A DNA stretch of 64,000 bases from Geothrix rubra. GTDB taxonomy: Bacteria > Acidobacteriota > Holophagae > Holophagales > Holophagaceae. Positions 48,395 through 56,879 of this stretch are shown in pieces. The notes under the pieces were generated by a model. The model was not told where the DNA came from and searched no databases. It saw only the letters and a program-made list of their open reading frames with translations. Position 1 is the stretch's first letter; the number at the start of each line of letters is the position of its first letter. Both the position numbers and the translations under genes were made by a program. The DNA lies in NCBI RefSeq assembly GCF_030268065.1, contig NZ_BSDD01000001.1, positions 930,001 to 994,000 on the forward strand. The letters run 5' to 3'.

Positions 48395-48922
48395 CTAGCG
48401 GGGCGGCAGCACCTTGGCGTCCCGCACCGTCGCGAGGTCCACCTCGACGGTCCTCCCATCCTTCAGCGTCAGGCGCAGGGTCCCCCTCGCCGGCAGGTCC
48501 AGGGATTCAGCCCCGCCGTTCACCGCACCCTCCACCCGGATGCGGAAGGTCCCGCTGCCGCCGTAGTGGTTCCGGCCCACCCGCATGACCAGATGCTCAG
48601 CCCTGGGAAGGACGATGCGCTTCGTCTCCCTCACGCTCTTGTCGTTGTAGGCCCGGGGATTCATGGCCAGCTTCGCGTGGCCGGCCTGGTCGGACAGGCC
48701 CAGGTCCACGTTGATGTTGGCGTCGCTGGGGGTGATGTCCACGGTCACCACCAGCGGACCCGGCCCGGCCGTGAAGGCGTAGTAGGCCTCGCCCCTGTCG
48801 TCCTCGGCGATGCGCCCGGTGATGACCCCATCCGAAGGCAGGGGCAGCGGATGTGCCCGGTCCATGCGGGTCTGCGCCGCAAGGGGGAGGACGAGGATGG
48901 CGAGCAGGGCCGCGGTCTTCAT
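48395..48922 (-). CDS. secreted protein with PPC-like beta domain
   Basis: A 175-residue exported protein with a signal peptide (1-17, LAAQ). The body (VITGRIAEDDRGEAYYAFTAGPG, positions about 33-55; VVTVDITPSDANINVDL; FRIRVEGAV) has the beta-sandwich pattern of PPC (pre-peptidase C-terminal) domains. The last 35 residues (GTLRLTLKDGRTVEVDLATVRDAKVLPPR) form a separate strand pair. Such domains are often carried by secreted enzymes; alone, a binding or structural role is all that can be said. It is convergent with the MFS gene. Confidence 0.75.
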   Translation of the reverse strand: MKTAALLAILVLPLAAQTRMDRAHPLPLPSDGVITGRIAEDDRGEAYYAFTAGPGPLVVTVDITPSDANINVDLGLSDQAGHAKLAMNPRAYNDKSVRETKRIVLPRAEHLVMRVGRNHYGGSGTFRIRVEGAVNGGAESLDLPARGTLRLTLKDGRTVEVDLATVRDAKVLPPR

Positions 48923-48973
48923 GCTGGAGCCTCGGGAGGATTTCCCCCGAGCTTAGCATTCCCTCCGACCGGC

Positions 48974-49702
48974 CTAGAAGACGGCGTCGGCCCCGCCGTC
49001 GATCGGGATCACCACCCCCGTCGTCCAGGTGCTCTCGTCGCTCAGCAGGTGGGCGGCCAGCAGGGCCACCTCCACTTCGGTGCCCAGGCGCTTGAGCGGG
49101 TTCACCGAGGAGAGGCGCGCCAGGTCGCCGGCGGGATCCTCGCTGGCGGCGAGGCGCGTGTCCACCATGGGCGTGTGGACGGGACCGGGGGCGATGGCGT
49201 TGCAGCGGATGCGCCGGGGCGCCCATTCCTGCGCCAGCACCCGGGCCAGCATGTGGACCCCGGCCTTGGAGACGCTGTAGGCGGCGCTGTCCGGGATGGC
49301 CCGCAGGCCGATGTTGGAGCCGACCAGGACGACGCTGCCGCCCTCGCGCAGTTTCGGCCCCAGGTGGTGGCAGAGGAGCCAGGGTCCCCGCAGGTTGGCG
49401 GCGAGGGTGGCGTCGAAGGCGGCGATGGGCGTGGAGGCCACGCTGCCTGTCAGCAGCTGGCCCGCGGCTAGGAACATGCCGTCCAGGTCCGGGCACTGCT
49501 CCGCGAAGGCGGCCACGGCGGCCTCGTCGGAGTGGTCCAGGGCCACGTGCCTGGCCACCCACAGGGTCTCCTGGAGTTCGGCGAGCCGGCGTCCGGCGAG
49601 CACCAGGTCCGCCCCGCTGTCCCAGAAGAGCCGGGCCGCGGCCCGGCCGATGCCGCTGCCCGCTCCGGTCACCAGGATGCGCTTGCCGCGCAGGCTGCTC
49701 AC
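48974..49702 (-). CDS. short-chain dehydrogenase/reductase
   Basis: A 242-residue SDR with TGAGSGIG (about 11-18), NxxG replaced by LAAG, and the catalytic YxxxK in YSVSK plus Ser in LVGSN. C-terminal IPIDGG is typical of FabG-like enzymes. The substrate is unknown. Start GTG 49702 overlaps the stop of the DUF502 gene (GTGA) and has GGAG upstream. It is the last gene of a pgsA-DUF502-SDR operon. Confidence 0.88.
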   Translation of the reverse strand: MSSLRGKRILVTGAGSGIGRAAARLFWDSGADLVLAGRRLAELQETLWVARHVALDHSDEAAVAAFAEQCPDLDGMFLAAGQLLTGSVASTPIAAFDATLAANLRGPWLLCHHLGPKLREGGSVVLVGSNIGLRAIPDSAAYSVSKAGVHMLARVLAQEWAPRRIRCNAIAPGPVHTPMVDTRLAASEDPAGDLARLSSVNPLKRLGTEVEVALLAAHLLSDESTWTTGVVIPIDGGADAVF

Positions 49703-50337
49703 GGGGTCTCCGTCACCCGGAAGGTTCCCGTCCCCGTACGGGGCGGGGCCACCACGCCGCCGCTGACGGCCCAGGTGAGGGCCTGGTCGGCGCTGATCTC
49801 CAGCGGCCGGACCTGGGAGGCGTCCATCATCACCACGTAGCCCGAGGTGGGATTGGGCGAGGTGGGGACATAGACCGCCAGCATCTTCTCGCCCCCGGGG
49901 ACGGCCCAGGCGCAGTCGCGGCTGGCCACGAACCCGAGGGTGTAGGCCCCCGGATGGGGCCACTCGACCAGCACCACCTCCTTGAAGCTGCCCCCCTGCC
50001 CCGACTGGATGGCGCCCATGAGCTGGCGCGTGGCGCCGTAGATGCTCTTCACCACGGGGACGTGGAGCATGAGCTCGTCCAGCCACTCCATGAGCTGGCG
50101 ACCCGCGAAGTTGCTCATGAGGGCGCCCACGGCGGCCAGCATGAGGAGGGTCACCAGGGCCGAGAACAGGGCCAGGGCCCAGTAGGGCAGGTCCGGCGCA
50201 TGGAGGTGCTGGGCGACCCAGGTGAGGGGGCCGCGGAAGATCCCCACCAGCGCGTTGAAGATCCCGTTGAGGATCCACAGCGTCACCACCAGGGGCAGCA
50301 GGGTGAAAACGCCTGCGATGAGGTACTTTCGGATCAT
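49699..50337 (-). CDS. DUF502 family membrane protein
   Basis: A 212-residue protein with two N-terminal membrane helices (about 4-27 and 52-78) and a soluble domain with VPVVKSIYGATRQL, VLVEWPHPGAYTLGFV and VYVPTSPNPTSGYVVMM, all hallmarks of DUF502. Function is not established in bacteria; plant relatives (COV) affect development and secretion. ATG 50337 overlaps the pgsA stop (ATGA), so it is coupled to phosphatidylglycerol synthesis. Confidence 0.9.
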   Translation of the reverse strand: MIRKYLIAGVFTLLPLVVTLWILNGIFNALVGIFRGPLTWVAQHLHAPDLPYWALALFSALVTLLMLAAVGALMSNFAGRQLMEWLDELMLHVPVVKSIYGATRQLMGAIQSGQGGSFKEVVLVEWPHPGAYTLGFVASRDCAWAVPGGEKMLAVYVPTSPNPTSGYVVMMDASQVRPLEISADQALTWAVSGGVVAPPRTGTGTFRVTETP

Positions 50338-50987
50338 TCGGGATCCCCCTTCTGCTTGCCGGTGAGGTTGCCGTCCTCGGCCATGATCCGGGGACCGACC
50401 ACCTTCCAGAAGGCGTGGAAGTAGGACACCGCGCTCCAGACCGCCAGGATCAGCGCGGCCCAGAGCAGCAGGACGCCCATGCCCCAGAAGAAGGTGTAGG
50501 GCCGGTTCAGCTGGATGAAGAACCGGAAGATCTCCTTGTGGGTCCACTCGTAGAGCCAGTAGTCCAGCCGGGGGCCGAGGATCAGGCAGGAGATGGCCGC
50601 CACCTGGAAGCCCATCTTCCACTTGCCCACGGTGCCCGCGGGGATGGTGAGGCCCTCCTCGCTGGCGATGCCGCGGAGACCCGTGACCGCGAACTCCCGG
50701 GCCAGGATGATGAAGGTCATCCAGGCGGGCGCGAGGTTCAGCTCCACGAGGGAGATCAGGGCCCCGGCCACCAGCAGCTTGTCCGCCAGGGGATCCAGGA
50801 GCTTGCCCAGGGTGGTCACCTGCTTCCAGCGCCGGGCCAGGTAGCCGTCCAGCCAGTCCGTGATGGAGGCGGCCCAGAACACCACCACCCCGATGACCTC
50901 GTGGTTGGTCACCTTGGTCATCAGGACGACGACCAGGATGGGAACCATCAGGATCCGGGCCAGCGACAGGAGGTTGGGGAGGTTCAT
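50334..50987 (-). CDS. pgsA: CDP-diacylglycerol--glycerol-3-phosphate 3-phosphatidyltransferase PgsA
   Basis: A 217-residue inner-membrane enzyme making phosphatidylglycerol phosphate from CDP-diacylglycerol and glycerol-3-phosphate. The CDP-alcohol phosphotransferase motif D-x2-D-G-x2-A-R-x8-G-x3-D-x3-D is intact in residues 45-71. About six membrane helices. The N-terminal MNLPNLLSLARI is typical of PgsA. No Shine-Dalgarno is clear before the ATG. First gene of the pgsA-DUF502-SDR operon. Confidence 0.94.
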   Translation of the reverse strand: MNLPNLLSLARILMVPILVVVLMTKVTNHEVIGVVVFWAASITDWLDGYLARRWKQVTTLGKLLDPLADKLLVAGALISLVELNLAPAWMTFIILAREFAVTGLRGIASEEGLTIPAGTVGKWKMGFQVAAISCLILGPRLDYWLYEWTHKEIFRFFIQLNRPYTFFWGMGVLLLWAALILAVWSAVSYFHAFWKVVGPRIMAEDGNLTGKQKGDPE

Positions 50988-51043
50988 GGGGGAGGTCGTT
51001 CCTGGACAGGGCGGCCGCAGCCGGACCTCCAGCCTACCTGCTT

Positions 51044-51616
51044 TCAGAGCACGTTCAGGCCCCCCCGGGCCAGGAGCCCCTGCCAGCCGGCATCGGGGAC
51101 CACCGCGAAGGTGCCGGGATCGGCCTCCCCCTGGGCCAGACTGGCGAGGGAGACATGGACGGGGATCCCCCGGGCCTGGACGCCGGCCAGCACCTCGACA
51201 GCCACGGGATCCTCCAGCAGTTCCAGGGCCTGGTGGGCCAGGCAGAGCCAGGGCGTGCCAGGCTCCAGGTAGGCGAGGGTCTCCAGGAGCAGGCGCCGGC
51301 CCAGGGCCCGGTCGCCGGGGGCGAAGGCGCTGCGGAGGAGGAGGACCGGACGCGGGGCCGGACCCGCCGCCAGGGAGGACGGCGTTGGCGCCGGTCGCCG
51401 GCCCGCGGCCAATTCCAGTTCCCAGGTGCCGCCGCGGGAGGTCGCCCGGGGCCTGAGGCCCTGCCGCTCGAGGAAGCCCGCCACGTTCACCCGCAGGGTC
51501 TCGTCCTGGCCCACGATCCGCAGGGCCTCGCCGGGATGCTCCGCCAGCAGGGACCGGAGTTCCACCAGGGCCTGGAAGACCGTGACATCGCGCAGCTCGA
51601 GGGTGAGGATATCCAT
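51044..51616 (-). CDS. YedF-like TusA/DsrE fusion lacking catalytic cysteines
   Basis: A 190-residue protein. Residues 1-75 follow the TusA/SirA fold (LTLELRDVTVFQALVELRSLL, positions about 4-24; then VNVAGFLERQGL), and residues about 90-190 follow the DsrE-like half of YedF (SAFAPGDRALGRRLLLETLAYL, positions about 98-119; then PWLCLAHQALELLEDP). YedF family members normally keep a Cys in the TusA CP motif and another in the DsrE half; neither is present, the only Cys being in WLCLAH. It may bind rather than transfer sulfur. ATG 51616 has no Shine-Dalgarno. It is divergent from queG with 16 bp between starts. Confidence 0.7.
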   Translation of the reverse strand: MDILTLELRDVTVFQALVELRSLLAEHPGEALRIVGQDETLRVNVAGFLERQGLRPRATSRGGTWELELAAGRRPAPTPSSLAAGPAPRPVLLLRSAFAPGDRALGRRLLLETLAYLEPGTPWLCLAHQALELLEDPVAVEVLAGVQARGIPVHVSLASLAQGEADPGTFAVVPDAGWQGLLARGGLNVL

Positions 51617-51632
51617 GGGAGGGAGCCTTCGC

Positions 51633-52577
51633 GTGCCAGTTGAACACCCGGATCCGCTGGCATTCAAGGACTGGCTTCGCCAGGAGGCCCGGAGCCTCGG
51701 GTTCTCCCATGCGGGTTTCGCCGGCTGCGGGCCCTTCGAGACGGAGCGGCCGCGCCTCGAGGCCTGGTTCGCCGAGGGCCGCGGCGAGCCCCTGCCCTAC
51801 CTGGACCCGGCCGCCCTGCTGGATCCCCGCACCGTCTTCCCCGGCGCCCACACGGCCCTCGTGGGTTTCTTCCCCTACGCCCGGCCCGGGGCCGTCCCCG
51901 GGGCCGCCCCCGGCAGCCTCAAGCTCAGCCGGTATCTCTGGGGACCGGACTATCACCTGGTCCTCAAGTCCCGGCTGGCCCGCCTGCTGGAGGCCGCCCA
52001 GGCCCGCTGGCCGGGCCTGGAGGGCCGGGTCTGCGTGGACACGGCCCCCCTGCTGGAGCGCCAGCTGGCGGTCCGCGCCGGCCTCGGCTGGCAGGGCAAG
52101 CACACCCTCCTCATCGCCGGGAAGGACGGCTCCTGGGGCTTCCTGGGGGTCCTGCTGCTGTCCACGGAGCTCCCTCCGGACCCGCCCTTCGCCGCGGACC
52201 GCTGCGGCACCTGCACCGCCTGCCTGGCGGCCTGCCCCACCGGGGCCCTGGCCCCCTTCCGCCTGGACCCGGCCCGCTGCCTCACCACCTACACCCTGGA
52301 GACGGAGGCCGAGCCGCCCCCCGACGTCGTCGCGGCGCTGGCGGAGACCCGCTGGGCCGCGGGCTGCGACATCTGCCAGGAGGTCTGCCCCTGGAACCGG
52401 GCCCCGCTCTGGGGGGATCCGGACCTCTGGGGGGGCCCGAGCCCCCTCCACACCCGCCCCGCGGCGGACCTGCCCCGGGGCGCCGCCCAGTGGCGGAAGC
52501 TCACCCGGAGGACCGCCCTGAGGCGCGTCCGGGACCGCCATTGGCGCGCCACCTTGGCCAGGATACAAGGCTCGTGA
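51633..52577 (+). CDS. queG: epoxyqueuosine reductase QueG
   Basis: A 314-residue cobalamin and Fe-S enzyme that reduces epoxyqueuosine in tRNA to queuosine. Two 4Fe-4S motifs are visible: CGTCTACLAACPTGAL (about 190-205) and GCDICQEVCPWNR (about 249-261). The N-terminal catalytic domain has YARPGAV and LLERQLAVRAGLGWQGKHTLLI (positions about 144-165). GTG 51633 is preceded by GGGAGGGAG. Length is slightly shorter than E. coli QueG (379) because the C-terminal HEAT-like part is brief. Confidence 0.93.
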   Translation: MPVEHPDPLAFKDWLRQEARSLGFSHAGFAGCGPFETERPRLEAWFAEGRGEPLPYLDPAALLDPRTVFPGAHTALVGFFPYARPGAVPGAAPGSLKLSRYLWGPDYHLVLKSRLARLLEAAQARWPGLEGRVCVDTAPLLERQLAVRAGLGWQGKHTLLIAGKDGSWGFLGVLLLSTELPPDPPFAADRCGTCTACLAACPTGALAPFRLDPARCLTTYTLETEAEPPPDVVAALAETRWAAGCDICQEVCPWNRAPLWGDPDLWGGPSPLHTRPAADLPRGAAQWRKLTRRTALRRVRDRHWRATLARIQGS

Positions 52578-52584
52578 TTTTTCA

Positions 52585-52614
52585 TTGGAAGTGAAGGGCT
52601 TTTGCCCATATAAA
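52585..52614 (+). promoter_or_regulatory. promoter of speA
   Basis: TTGGAA (52585-52590) and TATAAA (52609-52614) with 18-nt spacing, in an AT-rich patch just after the queG stop. The predicted start is about 42 nt before the speA ATG. Confidence 0.6.
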
Positions 52615-52662
52615 CGAACTTCCGGCCGAAGGTGGCCGCCCCGGTTTGAGGAGGCACCTCGG

Positions 52663-54558
52663 ATGCCCATGAAGCACTGGACGGTCCAGGACGCCGCGAC
52701 CCTGTACGGCGTGAAGGAGTGGGGCAACGGCTACTTCGGCATCAACGCCAAGGGCCATCTGGAGATCACGCCCACCCAGGACGAGTCCCTCAGTTGCGAC
52801 GTCTACGAGATCGTCCAGCACCTGAAGAAGAAGGGGCTCCGCACCCCGCTGAACCTGCGCTTCCCGCAGGTCCTGGCCCATCGCGTGGTGGAGGTGAACG
52901 AAGCCTTCCGCAAGGCCATCATCGAGTTCGGCTACGAGGGCAGCTACCAGGGCGTCTACCCGGTCAAGACCAACCAGATCAAGGAAGTGGTCGAGGAGAT
53001 CGTCCGCGCCGGGAACAAGTACCACTACGGCCTGGAAGCCGGCTCCAAGCCCGAGCTGATGATCGCCCTGAGCCTGGACCTGCATCCCGAGGCCCTGGTG
53101 CTCTGCAACGGCTACAAGGACGAATCCTTCATCCGCATGGCCCTGCTGGCCCGGAAGGCCGGCCGCAAGGTGGTCATCACCGTCGAGAAGATGACCGAGC
53201 TGCCCCTGATCCTGAAGGTGGCGAAGGAGCTGAAGGTGGAGCCGCTCATCGGCCTCCGCGCCAAGCTCAACGCCCAGGGTTCCGGCAAGTGGGAGACCAG
53301 CGCCGGCGACCACGCCAAGTTCGGCCTCACCACCAGCGAGATCCTGGACGCCATCGAGGTGCTGGAGAAGCGCGACCTCCTGGACAGCGTCATCGAGCTG
53401 CACTTCCACATCGGGAGCCAGATCACCGACATCCGCAAGATCAAGTCGGCCATGAAGGAGGCCACCCGCATCTACGCCAAGCTGCGGAAGATGGGCGTGC
53501 CCATCCGCTACCTCAACGTGGGCGGCGGCCTGGGCGTGGACTACGACGGCAGCAAGACCACCTTCAGCAGCTCCATGAACTACACCATCTCGGAGTACGC
53601 GGCGGACGTGGTCTACACCACCAAGGACATCTGCGCCCAGGAGCAGGTGCCCATGCCGGACCTGCTCAGCGAGTCCGGCCGCGCCATCGTGGCCTACCAC
53701 GAGGTTGTGGTCGTGGACATCATCGGCCTCATCGACACCACCCACACGAAGTACAAGGTGGAGCTCACGGGCCGGGAGCCCCAGATCCTCAAGGAGCTGG
53801 CCTACACCCGGGACAACATCTCCGTGAAGAACTTCGCCGAGATGTACCACGACGCCATCACCCAGAAGGACGAGCTCCTCACCCTCTTCAACCTGGGCTA
53901 CCTGAGCCTGGAGGATCGCAGCAAGGGCGAGACGCTGTTCTGGGAGGTCTGCCGCAAGCTCTCCCGCATCCTCAGCAGCAAGAGCCTGAAATACGTGCCC
54001 GAGGAGTTCCAGGACCTGAACAAGAGCCTGGCCGACAAGCTCATCGGCAACTTCAGCCTCTTCCAGTCCATGCCCGACCACTGGGCCATCGAGCAGCTCT
54101 TCCCCGTCATGCCCATCCACCGGCTGAAGGAGAAGCCCGCACTGTCCGCCACGCTCTGCGACATCACCTGCGACAGCGACGGCAAGATGGAGAAGTTCAT
54201 CGACCTGAAGGACGTCCGCGACGAGATCCCGCTCCACGAGCCCCGCGGCGGCGAGGCCTACTACGTGGCCTTCTTCCTCACCGGGGCCTACCAGGACATC
54301 CTGGGCATGCGGCACAACCTCTTCGGGGCCCCCAACGAGGCCCACATCGTGGTGGACGAGGACGACACGTTCAAGGTCCAGCACATCGTGAAGGGCGACA
54401 CGGTGGATCACGTCCTCCGCAGCGTCCACTACGATCCGGATGCCCTCATCCAGGGGCCCGCCTCCAAGCGGAAGGCCAGTGCCAAGAGTGACGCGGCCGA
54501 GGCCCTGAAGGCCCTCCTCACCGAGGAACGGAAGCTCCACACCTACCTGGAGATCTAA
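52663..54558 (+). CDS. speA: biosynthetic arginine decarboxylase SpeA
   Basis: A 631-residue PLP enzyme of the alanine-racemase-like (group IV) decarboxylases converting arginine to agmatine, the first step of polyamine synthesis. The PLP Lys is Lys102 in VYPVKTNQ; HFHIGSQ (about 246-252), YLNVGGGLGVDYDGS, SESGRAIVA and the C-terminal CDITCDSDGK (active-site region) are all present. Length matches the E. coli enzyme (658). GAGGAGG lies 8 nt before ATG 52663, so translation should be strong. It converges with the deaminase gene (2 bp). Confidence 0.96.
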   Translation: MPMKHWTVQDAATLYGVKEWGNGYFGINAKGHLEITPTQDESLSCDVYEIVQHLKKKGLRTPLNLRFPQVLAHRVVEVNEAFRKAIIEFGYEGSYQGVYPVKTNQIKEVVEEIVRAGNKYHYGLEAGSKPELMIALSLDLHPEALVLCNGYKDESFIRMALLARKAGRKVVITVEKMTELPLILKVAKELKVEPLIGLRAKLNAQGSGKWETSAGDHAKFGLTTSEILDAIEVLEKRDLLDSVIELHFHIGSQITDIRKIKSAMKEATRIYAKLRKMGVPIRYLNVGGGLGVDYDGSKTTFSSSMNYTISEYAADVVYTTKDICAQEQVPMPDLLSESGRAIVAYHEVVVVDIIGLIDTTHTKYKVELTGREPQILKELAYTRDNISVKNFAEMYHDAITQKDELLTLFNLGYLSLEDRSKGETLFWEVCRKLSRILSSKSLKYVPEEFQDLNKSLADKLIGNFSLFQSMPDHWAIEQLFPVMPIHRLKEKPALSATLCDITCDSDGKMEKFIDLKDVRDEIPLHEPRGGEAYYVAFFLTGAYQDILGMRHNLFGAPNEAHIVVDEDDTFKVQHIVKGDTVDHVLRSVHYDPDALIQGPASKRKASAKSDAAEALKALLTEERKLHTYLEI

Positions 54559-54560
54559 GG

Positions 54561-55043
54561 TCAGTAGGGGGTCTTGTCGGGCTTGGCGTCCCAGGCCCGG
54601 AAGGCCTCCAGGGCCTCGTCCCTCATCAGCTGGGCCGAGGGCAGGCTCCGTTCGCCCAGGGGCAGGGCCACTTCGTGGTACAGCCACGCGTCGTCGAACC
54701 GGATCCCGGCCGCGTCCTGCCGCGTGTTGGCGTACCAGATGCGGTCCAGCCGCGCCCAGTAGATGGCGGCCAGGCACATGGGGCAGGGTTCGCAGCTGGT
54801 GTAGATCTCGCACCCCCGCAGCTCGAAGGTGCCCAGGGCACGACAGGCCTCGCGGATGGCCGTGATCTCGGCGTGGGCCGTGGGATCGCAGGCGGAGGTC
54901 ACCCGGTTCCAGCCCTCGCCCACGATCCTCCCGTCCCGGACCACCACCGCGCCGAAGGGACCGCCCTCGCCCGCGAGCATGTGGGTCCGGGAGAGCTCGA
55001 TGGCCCGGCGCATGAAGGGGGATCGGTCGGCGGAGGCGTCCAT
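54561..55043 (-). CDS. nucleoside/guanine deaminase (CDA fold)
   Basis: A 160-residue zinc deaminase. Zinc and catalytic residues are in THAEITAIREA (HAE) and CEPCPMC. The C-terminal stretch ending in DAKPDKTPY resembles Bacillus-type guanine deaminase (GuaD), whose C-terminal residues close over the active site, rather than TadA. It would convert guanine to xanthine in purine salvage. ATG 55043 has GAGG 8 nt upstream and overlaps the DinB gene stop region. Confidence 0.87.
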   Translation of the reverse strand: MDASADRSPFMRRAIELSRTHMLAGEGGPFGAVVVRDGRIVGEGWNRVTSACDPTAHAEITAIREACRALGTFELRGCEIYTSCEPCPMCLAAIYWARLDRIWYANTRQDAAGIRFDDAWLYHEVALPLGERSLPSAQLMRDEALEAFRAWDAKPDKTPY

Positions 55044-55051
55044 GGGCGGCC

Positions 55052-55531
55052 TCAATCCCAACGCGGTTCCGGCTTCTGCTTCCAGAGCCAGATGAGGTAG
55101 TCGACGTTCTTCGGGGGGACCCCGAGGACCTTCAGCCGGCTCATGTTCTGGCCCCGGTGGTGCTGGGTGTGCAGGCAGACCTGCATCAGGGCGTCCGTCC
55201 CGGAGACGATGCAGGGCGGTTCCGGAAACCAGGGGATCCGCACCGGCTGGGCGAGGGTCAGCTCGTCGAGGGTCCTGGCCAGGGCGGCATAGACCTCGTG
55301 GCTGGCCCGGGCCCGGAGCTTGAGTCCGGCGAAGTCCGGCAGGGGCCGCTCCTGGAAGGCGAGCGCCTCTCCCTTGAGCACCTTCAGGAAGCCCTCCTGC
55401 ACCTCCACGATGTGGGCCACGCGGGTGCGCAGCTCGACATCCTCCTGGGCCGGCGAGGCCCCCCAGGCATGGAAGAACACAGCGTCCGCCCAGGCGTGGT
55501 GGGCCAGGAGATCCTTGAGATGGCTGGTCAT
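55052..55531 (-). CDS. DinB family protein
   Basis: A 159-residue four-helix-bundle protein. The metal-binding His set of DinB/YfiT-like proteins is visible as LLAHHAWAD (about 8-16) and HTQHHRGQ (about 121-128). Members often act as thiol-dependent transferases. Function here is unknown. A TAGAAT on the minus strand (complement of 55553-55558) and GGAGG before ATG 55531 suggest a promoter in the 108-bp divergent gap. It is followed by the deaminase gene with a short overlap. Confidence 0.88.
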   Translation of the reverse strand: MTSHLKDLLAHHAWADAVFFHAWGASPAQEDVELRTRVAHIVEVQEGFLKVLKGEALAFQERPLPDFAGLKLRARASHEVYAALARTLDELTLAQPVRIPWFPEPPCIVSGTDALMQVCLHTQHHRGQNMSRLKVLGVPPKNVDYLIWLWKQKPEPRWD

Positions 55532-55639
55532 GGCGCCTCCGGGGCCAGCCTGATTCTACTCGATGCCCCCCGCCGGGCCCGATTCGTCGGAGAATGAGGA
55601 CCTGATCATCCCCAAGCCCAACACCCCGAAGGAGGTCCC

Positions 55640-56527
55640 GTGAACATCCAGCGCATCGGCATCGTCGGCTGCGGCCTCATGGGAGCCGGCATCGCCCAGT
55701 CCGCCGCCGAGGCGGGCTTCAATGTCCGGGTGAAGGAGGTGGACGAGGCCCTGCTCGCCAAGGGCCTGGCCCGGATCCACGCCGCCTGGGAGCGGGCGCT
55801 GGCCAAGGGGAAGCTGACGGAGGACCGGCATGCCGAGTACGCCGCCCGGCTGCACGGCACCCTGGACTTCGCCACCCTGGCGGACTGCGACCTCGTCATC
55901 GAGGCCGTGCCCGAGTGCCTCGACCTCAAGCTCCGCACCCTCGCAGAGCTGGATCGGGTCCTGGAGACGGGATCCCTGCTCTGCTCGAACACCTCCAGCC
56001 TCTCCATCGCCCAGCTCGGGGCCGCCCTCGATCCCGCCCGCCTGTCCCGGCTGGCCGGGCTCCACTTCTTCAATCCCGTGCCCGCCATGCCCCTGGTGGA
56101 GATCGTGCGGACCCTGGCCACCTCGGAGGACACCACGGCCGCCCTGAAGGGGTTCGTCGGGGCCCTGGGCAAGACCGCCGTGCTCGCCCCTGACGCACCG
56201 GGCTTCGTCGTGAACCGCCTCCTGGTGCCCTACCTCCTGGACGCCGTCCGCTGCGCCGAGCAGCGCCTGGCCACCGTGGAGGACCTGGATGCCGCGATGA
56301 AGCTGGGCGCCGGTCACCCGATGGGCCCTCTGCATCTCAGCGACTTCATCGGCCTGGACACGATGGTCAGCGTGGCCGACGTCTTCTTCGAGGCTTTCGG
56401 CGAACCTCGCTTCAAGGCCCCCTCCCTGCTCCGCCAGCTGGTGGCGGCGGGCCGGCTGGGGCGGAAATCCGGCTCCGGCTTCTACCGCTGGGAAGGCGAG
56501 AAGCGCCTGGAAGCCCTGCCCCTCTGA
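55640..56527 (+). CDS. 3-hydroxybutyryl-CoA dehydrogenase
   Basis: A 295-residue 3-hydroxyacyl-CoA dehydrogenase. NAD motif GCGLMGAG (about 10-17), substrate loop SNTSSLSI, catalytic His-Glu pair in HFFNPVPAMPLVEIV, and NRLLVPYL are all present; GHPMGPLHLSDFIGLD is typical of the Hbd branch. It oxidises (S)-3-hydroxybutyryl-CoA in butyrate or short fatty acid metabolism, which fits the acyl-CoA genes elsewhere in the window. GTG 55640 has AAGGAGG at ideal spacing. Confidence 0.94.
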   Translation: MNIQRIGIVGCGLMGAGIAQSAAEAGFNVRVKEVDEALLAKGLARIHAAWERALAKGKLTEDRHAEYAARLHGTLDFATLADCDLVIEAVPECLDLKLRTLAELDRVLETGSLLCSNTSSLSIAQLGAALDPARLSRLAGLHFFNPVPAMPLVEIVRTLATSEDTTAALKGFVGALGKTAVLAPDAPGFVVNRLLVPYLLDAVRCAEQRLATVEDLDAAMKLGAGHPMGPLHLSDFIGLDTMVSVADVFFEAFGEPRFKAPSLLRQLVAAGRLGRKSGSGFYRWEGEKRLEALPL

Positions 56528-56528
56528 C

Positions 56529-56879
56529 GTGCTCGACCTGATCCTGCTCCCCGTCGCCCTGCTGCTGGCCCTGGGCCTGCGCGCCGCACGGCGGGGCGAT
56601 CCCCGGCACCACGGCCACCTGATGACCGCGGCCTTCACCCTGGTGGGCATCCGCCTGGCCCTGCCCTTCCCCTACCTGCCCCACGCCCACCGCAGCCTGG
56701 GGCTCGGGCTCCTTGCCCTGGCCGCCGGCACCATCCTCCTGGGCCGCCAGGCCCTCGCCTGGCGGGAGGGCCGCAGCCAGCGCGCGGCCGCCCCCCGCAT
56801 CCACCGCGCCGCAGGCACGTTCACGCTGGTGGTGGCCGCCCTGGCCGCCGTGGCGTGGCTGCTCAGGCGCGGCTTCTGA
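56529..56879 (+). CDS. small four-helix membrane protein, unknown
   Basis: A 116-residue protein with three or four membrane segments (about 2-18, 30-50, 57-72, 95-112) and several His residues (HHGHL, PHAHRS, RIHRAAGT) that could bind haem or metal, as in some DUF420/cytochrome-like membrane proteins; this is only a visual impression. Start GTG 56529 is 1 bp after the Hbd stop, so it is in the same operon. Its stop abuts the convergent LytTR regulator stop with no gap. Confidence 0.7.
   Translation: MLDLILLPVALLLALGLRAARRGDPRHHGHLMTAAFTLVGIRLALPFPYLPHAHRSLGLGLLALAAGTILLGRQALAWREGRSQRAAAPRIHRAAGTFTLVVAALAAVAWLLRRGF

Noticed and set aside
52582-54813. Minus-strand open frame of about 740 codons
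   Set aside because: Antisense to speA, whose motifs and strong Shine-Dalgarno make it the real gene.
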